Positions 56,180 to 64,000 of a stretch of 64,000 nt of DNA are shown in pieces (position 1 is the first letter of the stretch; each line of letters opens with the position of its first letter). A program made the translations under genes and the position numbers. This DNA comes from Saccopteryx bilineata (Eukaryota; Chordata; Mammalia; Chiroptera; Emballonuridae): NCBI RefSeq assembly GCF_036850765.1, contig NC_089492.1, positions 200,972,276 to 201,036,275 on the forward strand, given 5' to 3'. Below the pieces are notes generated by a model. That model worked only from the letters and a program-made list of their open reading frames with translations, ran no database searches and was not told the origin of the DNA.

Positions 56180-57078
56180 CAGGAGTCTTTGGGTTACAGC
56201 AGTCTCAACATACGACACTTCAAGTTCACAACACTCACTCCCATAAACACTTAAAAAAGTTGAGACATGAGTCTTTCAGCTGTTATGGATGCCTTGCAAT
56301 GCTATAGGCAGATTTTGGAAGAAAAGAAGTCATCAACCTTTCCAGACTAGCCTGGAACAATTTTTAAAGAAGATAGAGATGTGGGAGGAGTGGGAAGGGC
56401 ATAAAGAGAAACAAATAAGGGTGACAGAGGATGATTTCACTTTGAGTGATGGGTATACAGCATAATCGACTGTCCAAATGATGTGGAAATGTTTTCTCTA
56501 AATCTATGTATTCTGGTTGACCACTGTCATCCTGTTAAATTTAATTGTCTAAATGAAGAAGAAAAAAAGAAGAAGTAGGTAGAGATCACCGCAACAGATC
56601 CTGTCTCCTCTACACCAGCTGCTTCTCGAGCTGAAACACCTGTAGTGCAGGTGGGATCATCTGGTAGTGTCTCCTGCATGTTCCTGAGGCAATCCTGATT
56701 CACCTGACCCAGTATCTCCAGCACCTTCTGCAGGTTCTCCTGCCTCTCCAGCTTCCTCCTCCCAATAGGTCACTCTCTCCCACCTTGCAGTGCCCCTTCC
56801 AGTGTGCAAGCCAACCATGGAAATAAAGGGTAAGAAATTTTTTTACACTCACCTTTTGTCATTTTTTTTCTGTTACTACATTACAGTGGACAGTACAGTA
56901 TATTTATGCCCTTTTTCCTTTTCTGTGGCTTAGTTGTGTTTTTACGTTCTAGATTTGATTTTACAACTGTGTTAGGATAGGTAAGTGACTTAGGCTAGGG
57001 TGTGTTTTCACTTACGCCAAAATTCGGGTTATGTCACTGTCGTAGGAACAGAACTGTGCCATAACTCTAGGAACCCTG
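56180..57078 (+). mobile_element. Tigger-like (pogo) element, non-coding, with L1 piece inside
   Basis: The ends CAGGAGTCTTTGGGTTACAG and CTAGGAACCCTG (reverse CAGGGTTCCTAG) form imperfect inverted repeats. TA flanks both sides (56178-56179 and 57079-57080), the mark of Tc1/mariner/pogo. The words ACATACGACACTTC and ATTCGGGTTATGTCACTG are of the Tigger style. No transposase frame is left. Confidence 0.65.
56375..56576 (+). mobile_element. L1 3' UTR fragment nested in Tigger-like element
   Basis: Matches the end of the L1 at 41880-42070: GGGTGACAGAGGATGATTTC, GGGTATACAGCATAATC and AATGTTTTCTCTAAATC. A possible duplication is GATAGAGAT (56366-56374) and GGTAGAGAT (56577-56585). Confidence 0.8.
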
Positions 57079-57785
57079 TATATTCATTGAACTCACCCTA
57101 GATGCTGGTTATAAATGCGAATCCTGGCCCCACCCTCAATCTTCCGTCAAGATCCCTAGTGGCAGCACTTGGGCACCTGCGTTCCCAGGTAGTTTTTATA
57201 CACAGTTAAGTTTGAGAGACTCTGGTCCCATCACTTTAAGTGAGATAATCTCTGATCAGTGGTTCAAACCCCAGGCTGTATATAGAATCACCTGGGAAAC
57301 TTTTTTAAATGCTGACTCTCTGTCTCACTCCTACAGACTTTTTAAAATTGTTCTGGAGAAGGGCCTACGTAGCATTTTATTGTTGTTGTTTAAAGCTCTC
57401 TCTGATTATTTTAATATGAATAATTAACCTGAATTAATTGCTTAAGTGCATTTTCAGTCTGTAGTTCAGAGGGTTAAACAGGAAGGGATTGTTCTAAGAT
57501 TGAGACAGAGTTGATATGAAGGTGGTGTGAACTTCATGGTGCCCTAATTTACACATTTGTGACTTCCAACAGCACTAAGATTCTCTACACCTGGGCTCAT
57601 CCCCACTCAGACGTCACTAGCTGTGTACACCACACAGGCAGCACTGCTGCAACCTGAGCTCCAGATGGAGAGACGTCCCCTGGCACCAGAAACTTCATCA
57701 TCACGAGAAGAGTGCTTCCTCTCAAATGGCCAGCTTCTGTGAAATGAGATTTATTGTCACCTGTTTTGTTTAAAGTCTTTCCATC

Positions 57786-58171
57786 AGAGGTCATGGCCAG
57801 TTGGCTCAGTGGTAGAGTGTCAGCCTGACACGTGGAAGTCCCAGATTCAATTCCTAGTCAGGGCACACAGGAGAAGCACCCATCTACTTCTCCACTCTTT
57901 TTCCTCCCCTTTGCTCTCTCTCTCTCTCTCTTCCCCTCCTGCAGCCATAGCTCATTGGTTCTAGCACATAGGCCCTAGGTGCTGAGGATGGCTCTGTGGA
58001 GTCTCCACCCCAGGCACTAAAAATAGCTTGATTGGGAGCATGGCCCAAGATGGGCAGAGCATTGGCCCCAGACAGGGGGTTGCTGGTGGATCCCAGTCAG
58101 GGCACATGCTGGAGTCTATCTCTCTATCTCCTCCCCTTCTAATTTGAAAAAAGAAGAAAAAGAAAAAGAAA
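57786..58171 (+). repeat. tRNA-derived SINE, family A
   Basis: Diverged full-length plus copy. A perfect 14-bp duplication AAAGTCTTTCCATC is at 57772-57785 and 58172-58185. Confidence 0.92.
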
Positions 58172-58255
58172 AAAGTCTTTCCATCTGTAAAGCAGGCTTT
58201 CCAGCAGTTCCTACCATATGGGGTCTTTGGGATAATTAATTGGACAAAAGCAAGT

Positions 58256-58312
58256 TACACACACACACCACACAGATACACACACACACACACACACACG
58301 CACACACACACT
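58256..58312 (+). repeat. (CA)n microsatellite
   Basis: CACACA runs with a few interruptions. It makes low-complexity frames on both strands. Confidence 0.95.
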
Positions 58313-58507
58313 GGATTCATCATACACAGAATTTTTTATTTTACACAGATGAGTTAATTCCTTATAAGAAAAACCGCTGTCAGTTATCTCTGAGAATTTC
58401 TGGAAAGTTAAAGAAGTGTCTGTCAGGTGACACAATGTGAGACAATGTCTTTTTTTTTTTTAAAGTTTAACTCCAGTAACTACAGAACAGTAAACGTGCT
58501 TTCTGTC

Positions 58508-58559
58508 AACACAGACATCTTTTTTTTTTTTTCTTTTTTTTTTTTAACACAGACATCTT
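58508..58559 (-). mobile_element. Poly(T)-only retro-insertion with target duplication
   Basis: A T tract with one C (58522-58545) lies between two perfect 14-bp copies of AACACAGACATCTT (58508-58521 and 58546-58559). It reads as an A-tail in minus orientation with nothing else attached. Confidence 0.8.
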
Positions 58560-59286
58560 AAAATCAGTCTTTCAGTAGTGATCACCGGGGACTAGTATAG
58601 GTTCATGAGAATAAATCTTGCCAAATAAAAGCCTCTTTCTAGTAACACTGGTTATTGAATTGGCCAGTTGGCAGGTGGGATGTATTTAGCAAGACATTTG
58701 GCAAGTGTTGTTTGTTTTTTTTTTTTTTTTTAAATGTAATTGTTGTGGATAAAATCAAGAGCATGTGCTCTTAGTTAAATTCTCCGAGCATATCTGGTGG
58801 CTCTGGGAGCTTCCTGCCGTGCACCTCTGCCCTGTGTCTTAACTTGAATCTCTCAGAACCTCTGGCACAGAGTTCAGCTCGGTGTGAAAACACTGGGGTG
58901 TTCAGTAGATAAATGCTCCCATTAGAGGGAGAAGATTCTAGTCACCTTCCCCCACTGCTCTCATCTCCCTTGTGTCCAACATATCGATAGTAGCTTAGAT
59001 GACAGTGATAGATGACGAGGGCATGGCCCCAAATGTCCTCTATGTGAAGTTAGTGGGTAAGACAGTCTCTTTTTGCTTCATGAACAAGGACATAAGCGCA
59101 GTTGGGAAGATCTGGCTTAGCATCGTTCATGTAAAATCAGTGTTCACTTGACAACAAAGTAATGTCCTTGGCAACTGAGACATTAAAAAATGTTAGCATT
59201 TGTTAAGTAATCAGGTCATCTTAAGTGATGGTCTCATTGTACTTGGCACCAGAAGACCTCATTGGAGGGCTCTCACTGATTCTCAC

Positions 59287-59705
59287 TCAAGTAGGCTGAA
59301 TGGTGGCCCCCTACCCACAAGAGACAGGTCCAACCAGAATATGCGAATGTGACTATTTGGGAAAAGGGTCTTTGCAGGTATTATTATTAAATGAAGGTGA
59401 ATTAAATTAAGTAAAATTATCCTAAATCCAACAACAGTGGTCTTTACAAGAGAGGGAAAGACAAAGTGAAGGCAGAAGCACAGGTTGGGGAGATGCAACT
59501 ACAAGCCAAGGAAACCTATGGGTGCCAGGGACCCCTAGGATCTGGAAGAGACTCAAGTGGTTGTCTCCTGAGACCCTGGCAGGAGTGCCGCTCCGACAAC
59601 AGCTCAGTTTCATATTTTGACCCCCAGAATTGTGAGAGAATAAACTTCTGTGGTTTTAAGCCACCCAGTTTCGGTAATTTGCTACGGGAAACTAGTTCAG
59701 TCACT
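59287..59705 (+). mobile_element. MaLR (MLT1-type) LTR
   Basis: Contains the MaLR landmarks GGCTGAATGGTGGCCCCC, ATGTGACTATTTGGG, GGGTCTTTGCAGGTATTATT, CCAGAATTGTGAGAGAATAAAC and GTTTTAAGCCACCCAGTTT. Confidence 0.85.
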
Positions 59706-62689
59706 GTTGTATTTAAGTGAAGGTTTGGTGACCAGAACAGCGAATGGTCTAGGAAATAGGACAGAGCTGTTTAAATATTCAAAGGAGGGGTCAGGTCCCT
59801 GGTGCCTCCTGCCCCTTGCAAGCTTCCAACACTGCTCTCCACTCACTGCCTCCCCCATTCCTTTCCTGGGGAGACGCTTAGCACCAACTGGGGGCCAGGC
59901 CCTCCTTTAAGGCCAATGGGACAAACCAGGCAGGAAAGACAGGAAGCATCCCTTCCTGCTCCAAGCTGCAGCCATGGGTAGAGAGCACATAATGGGAGGG
60001 CGGGATAAAATCCAGAATTACAGTTACCTCTATAAGTCAGAGAGACTCAGACAGCTCTCTGACAGGCTCCTGTCACCTCTGGGCTGCCTCGTGGGAACAG
60101 GCCTATTGGGGAGGCTTGGCTGTCATGTCCCTAAGATCTGCTCTCCTGCAAATGAGCATTCTCGAGCTTTCCAGGCTGTCCACATGACTGTTTTTGAAGG
60201 TAAAGGGGCTGAGCTCCCTTACCTACCACTTCCCCCAAGCCAGCCATGGGGAATGAGTGCACAGCCAGAGGACAGCCCTGAGCCAGCGCTGGCCTTGGGC
60301 TGAAACCCTTTACCGCACTGGCTGGGCTGTGTCTGGTCTGCAAAGGTCCAGAGGTCAGTATCCCTGTACAGTTGGCTGTGTCAATATGGTCAACATTCTT
60401 TGAAAGAGCTCTCACACAAAGCTCTGTGCTCCTGGGTGCGAAAGATGCAGAGATATGAAGACAGTCCCTGCCCTCATTGTTGTCAGTCTAGTAGAGCAGA
60501 GAAACTGGCAAGAATTCAGTAAAAGGAGGGGGACAAAGGCTGGTCCACAGGAAGCCAGACTGATGGTGAGGACACTGGCTGGTATACTACAGCCTGCTTT
60601 CTCCACCATGTCTCTGGCTGGTCCGGGTGTCCACTGGCCTCCCTTGTGCTTTGTACGTAACCCTCTCTTTTTGGGGGGCACATTCACGTCCCTTCCTTGT
60701 AACCCAGCTGAGTTGGCAGGCCAGGTCCAGTTTCTCCTCCTCCACAAAATCTCCTGTGACCACTCCTGTGGGAAGTGTAATTCCTCCTTTGCTCGTTCAC
60801 CACATTTACTGTGTAGAACTATGGTTCCAGAGCAGACTGCTGAGCTGCCCAGGGCCCTGAAGCAGGTTCACAGGCTGCTATGGAATATTTCAGATTTTTC
60901 TCACAGAACTATCCATCAGACACCATGCAAACTAGCAGGTCAAGGTGGTGACAGTTCCCACATTATGTCATGTCCTGTTCCTGTCAATGGTGCACTTTTA
61001 TAGTTGCTATGATTTTTGAAGGAACATCCTTGTGAAAATCAATGTGGAACAGGAAATGAGGGCCACGGGCATCTCCTACATGATTCCAAGGCCTGGAAAG
61101 TTGTTTGGTGCCCATAAATATATAATTGTAACTATTGAATAATGAAATATAAATTTTTTTTCTTTCAATCTTTTTGGGTATTATTTTTCAATACCGGCTA
61201 CTAAGTTGTGATGCCATACGTACTTATTAAGTTTATTTGGACCTAATTACTTAATTACTTAGTAAATGAAGTGTCAGCATTTCTGTTAGCCTACGGGCAC
61301 TGTGAAGAGATTACGAGGAAGGCACTAAAGGTCTTGTGAACGGGAAAGCTCGGGAACCTCAGGTCTGGAACGCACCTGACACATGACATGCACGCACTGT
61401 GTGAGTTCCTGCTCTATCCTCTGTGCACATACTTGGGGGTGGGGAACTGGGCTTGGTTGGCTTTTTTATTTGGTTTCCCCATGGGCTGGACTCAAGACAA
61501 ATTAGAGAAAGTTTTCTCCAGAAGACCCAAAAGAGCTCCGAGAACAGAGAGAAACTGACCAGAGGCTGGATCAGTGAGAACTGGGTGAGTATGGACAGAA
61601 GGAGAACTACAACAACGGAAAGGCCAGGAGAAATGTGTAAACAAAATTATGTTTAATTCACTAAGTGGTGAAAGCAATGTAACCTCTTACATGAAGGCAT
61701 GTCCCTACTCCTCTGCGCTAGGCTTTTGAACAGAGTATGCTTTTCCTCATTTCATAACTAGAGGTATATTTTAAGTAAACTTGTTTTATTACTCTTCATA
61801 GATATCTTAAAGTGAGTACTAATAAGGAAATGAAAGTTATTTCCACTTGTTTGTTTACATTTTGTTTTGTTTTGTTTTCGGTGCTATGTATCTAGTTTTC
61901 CATACCTGAAACACTCTATTCTGCTATTCAAACAGAGTACCAGTCCACCCGCTATTGATAGCTAAACAGAAAGATGAACTTGATAAATGCCTCTTCCCAA
62001 TGAATTTGCCAGGTCTTGGGGGACAGGGATGCTGTACACTGTGTTCATTTAGCTCCCTGCAAAAAAAGTCTTGCTGGCTAAATGACTATGGTTTCTTTTG
62101 CTGATTGGACCCATGGGGTCCAAGAAAGGAGGAATTCTTGGGAAATTATAATGATCATCTTACATGGAGAGGTAGGATGTCTTTGTTAACATGATTGTAG
62201 GACTAGTAAGTGGTAATTTAGCCTCTCAGAACTCAGTTTCTTCATAGGGTTGATGAGAGGCTTAAATTAGTTTGCATGACAGGAGAGTACAAAAAGTAAA
62301 CAGTAAAGTTCATCTGAGATCAACAAGACAATTGAACATGTGCTTCCCTAAATGGCCCCTTCTTTTGTCCTTGCCTTCCTTCTCCAGACTTCCCGGTAGT
62401 CGATCAGCCTCGTGGGTTCTGCGTCCACTTCCTTGCACACCCTCCTGTCACTGCATTCCTTTGATTCCCAGTTGTCAACAAGCCCTCTGGCCTCTGGCCT
62501 CTGGCACACTGGCTCTTGAATTTGTGTGCTTGGTGCTGGTTGGAGTCTTTCCACTGGCTCCCAACCTGCCATGGCAAGTGTGATGGCTGCCCCAGTGAGG
62601 ATCTGAGGAGGATCTAGAGGATTGTGGCTGTGACCACATCTTCAAAGTTCATAGGGAGGGACCCCAAAACACTATGGGCGAGGTTTTCT
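59706..62689. other. Unique sequence, nothing recognised
   Basis: The longest open frame is 182 codons at 60455-61003 (plus), but it is overlapped by a minus frame and has no domain, splice or promoter context. A short L2-like stretch (CAGTCCCTGCCCTCATTG) lies near 60460-60480. Confidence 0.4.
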
Positions 62690-62925
62690 TCTGCACAAGA
62701 ACATTTGTGTAACTGCCTCTGGAGCCAAACCGGCTGTGTTCAAAGCCAAATTCTGGCTCCACTAGTAATGGCTGTCCGGTCGTAAGCAATTTATTTCATT
62801 TTTCTGAGCTTCTGTGTCCTCCTTTATAAAAACAGGAACAAAAATGGCATCTATTATACTTCATGGGTTGCAATGAGGCTTTGGCGACAGTACTTAGATG
62901 TATACCAGGCACAGAGGACACATTC
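62690..62925 (+). repeat. MIR
   Basis: GCCTCTGGAGCCAAACCGGCTG, CTGGCTCCACTAGTAATGGC, GCTTCTGTGTCCTCC and TATACCAGGCACAG run in MIR order. Confidence 0.8.
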
Positions 62926-64000
62926 CATCACAGGTGTTGTCTTCTATTATCAGCCTGGTTTCGGGTCTGCACTCCCACCTGCTGGCAAGGTGATCACAAT
63001 CAGGTCTTTTGAACTGTCTTGGCCCCAGATTTCTTGTCTGCAAAGTGTCAATGGCACCTGCATAGCTGCTCCACTTTGTTGTTGTGATAGAAAAATAGGA
63101 CATTCTGCACAAACATATTTCAAGTTGTTATTAGTTGTCCCCCCTTATTTTCATTATAATCCACAGAGAACATGGTCAAGATTTCTCTTCCTGGGAGAAG
63201 ACGCTGTGTGCTGGACAATGGTGCTTGGGCCCAGGCCAGAGTTCCCCTGCCGACCCTCTGAGGAGCTGTCTCACTGGGGTGCAGGGAGGTGCATTTCCTG
63301 GATTCTTCCTGGATTTGTGAACACATCCAGAGCCTGGTTTTCTGTCTCTCTTTCTCTCAATTAGGGAAACAGCCAACACTGTCAGTACTTTTTTTCAGGT
63401 CTCAACAAGTCTTGAGCTATCCTGGAGGGAGAGGGAGAGGAGACAGAGGAAGCTCTCCCTGTAGAACTTGGCTTTGACTGAATAGCTTCCAGTTGTGTTG
63501 AAATCCAATCTTATTTTGAATTCAAATGTGCCATCAGTCACATTCTTGGAAGCCAATGAGCTGTCTTGAAAGCTGGAGTGATAATACCTTTCCGAGAACC
63601 CCACTAGCAGGGTGGTGGAGCCGGCCACCGGCTGCAGCTTCGTCTCACCTGCTCAGGGAGGCTGGAGTGGTGGGCCCTTCAGCCCTGGGGGACCTTAAAG
63701 TTATCCTATTATCTGAGTTTAGGAGAGAGAGTAATCCTCTTCCGACTTGCTGTCTCTAGTCTGACCTGCTGTCTCTAGAACTGAGATGTACTTGGATAGC
63801 CCTTTTATATACCCTGAAGTCCCATATGCCTAGTGTCCCCACTGCAACCAACACCACTTGACTTCACGCCAAAATTCATTAACTCATGATTCATTAATTC
63901 AACAAATATGTATTCAGCACCGACTATGGGTTCTAGGCCCAGGGAAGAACAGGGGACAGAAGGAGCAACATATCTGCTCTTCATGAAGTGCACCCCAACA
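62926..64000. other. Unique sequence with an old repeat tail
   Basis: No gene recognised; the 163-codon frame at 62873-63364 starts inside the MIR and is opposed by minus-strand frames. Near 63885-63960 (CATTAATTCAACAAATATGTATTCAGC..GGCCCAGGGAAG) an L2-type antisense fragment begins. Confidence 0.4.

Noticed and set aside
58713..58732. Third tail-only insertion at a T20 tract
   Set aside because: No duplicated flanks could be found around it.
60455..61003. 182-codon plus-strand open frame
   Set aside because: No domain, splice sites or promoter context; opposed by a minus frame at 60412-60747. Treated as chance.

Overview
This window is mammalian, and most likely from a bat. I saw no bacterial or plasmid features. 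The bat call rests on tRNA-derived SINEs with the head GGCCCTGGCCGGTTGGCTCAGTGG or GCCTGACCAGGTGGTGGCGCAGTGG, one VES-like SINE, and many DNA transposons that look fairly young (hAT, piggyBac and Tigger types), alongside L1, L2, MIR and MaLR repeats. From memory the two main SINE families resemble those of horseshoe bats and relatives (Yinpterochiroptera). That genus-level guess is inference.

No host gene can be annotated with confidence. The only host-like coding candidate is a short possible exon near 15952-16106. Nearly all other sizeable reading frames lie in mobile elements or look like chance.

Layout. 1-4930 is a mosaic of endogenous retrovirus pieces: LTRs of two subfamilies in both orientations, two gag-like fragments, an RNase H fragment and one nested SINE. 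5098-5202 is the end of an old Tigger1-like element and 5863-6553 is a solo LTR. 6554-9232 is mostly unique DNA. 9241-9592 and 13152-13501 are two copies of one hAT MITE with perfect 8-bp target duplications. 10240-13715 is an antisense L1 carrying a SINE and one of those MITEs. 14078-14320 is a piggyBac-like MITE between TTAA sites. 16790-18138 is a deleted hAT element with two SINEs inside. 18373-19722 is a stack of SINE, L1 and SINE. 20000-31000 is unique DNA with scattered SINEs, old L1, L2, MIR and MLT1.

31541-43854 is a large nest built on a hAT transposon with a broken but recognisable transposase (31755-35036, minus). It is loaded with SINEs, a second type of hAT MITE, a long L1 (about 36015-42103, plus), and behind that L1 a degraded non-LTR retrotransposon (42110-43110, minus) whose motifs look like arthropod-type jockey/CR1 elements rather than L1 or L2. 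That last piece is the most unusual object here.

43855-64000 is mostly unique intergenic or intronic DNA with MIRs, four intact SINEs, one hAT MITE, one Tigger-like element, an MLT1 LTR, a 200-bp purine tract and two insertions made only of a poly(A)/poly(T) tract between target-site duplications.

The elements interact mainly by nesting. hAT MITEs repeatedly chose TCTA-containing sites, twice the same 8 bp inside SINE promoters, and L1-type machinery placed SINEs, L1 fragments and bare A-tails. Coordinates of repeat edges are by eye. Those with perfect target duplications are exact; others are good to about 10-30 bp.
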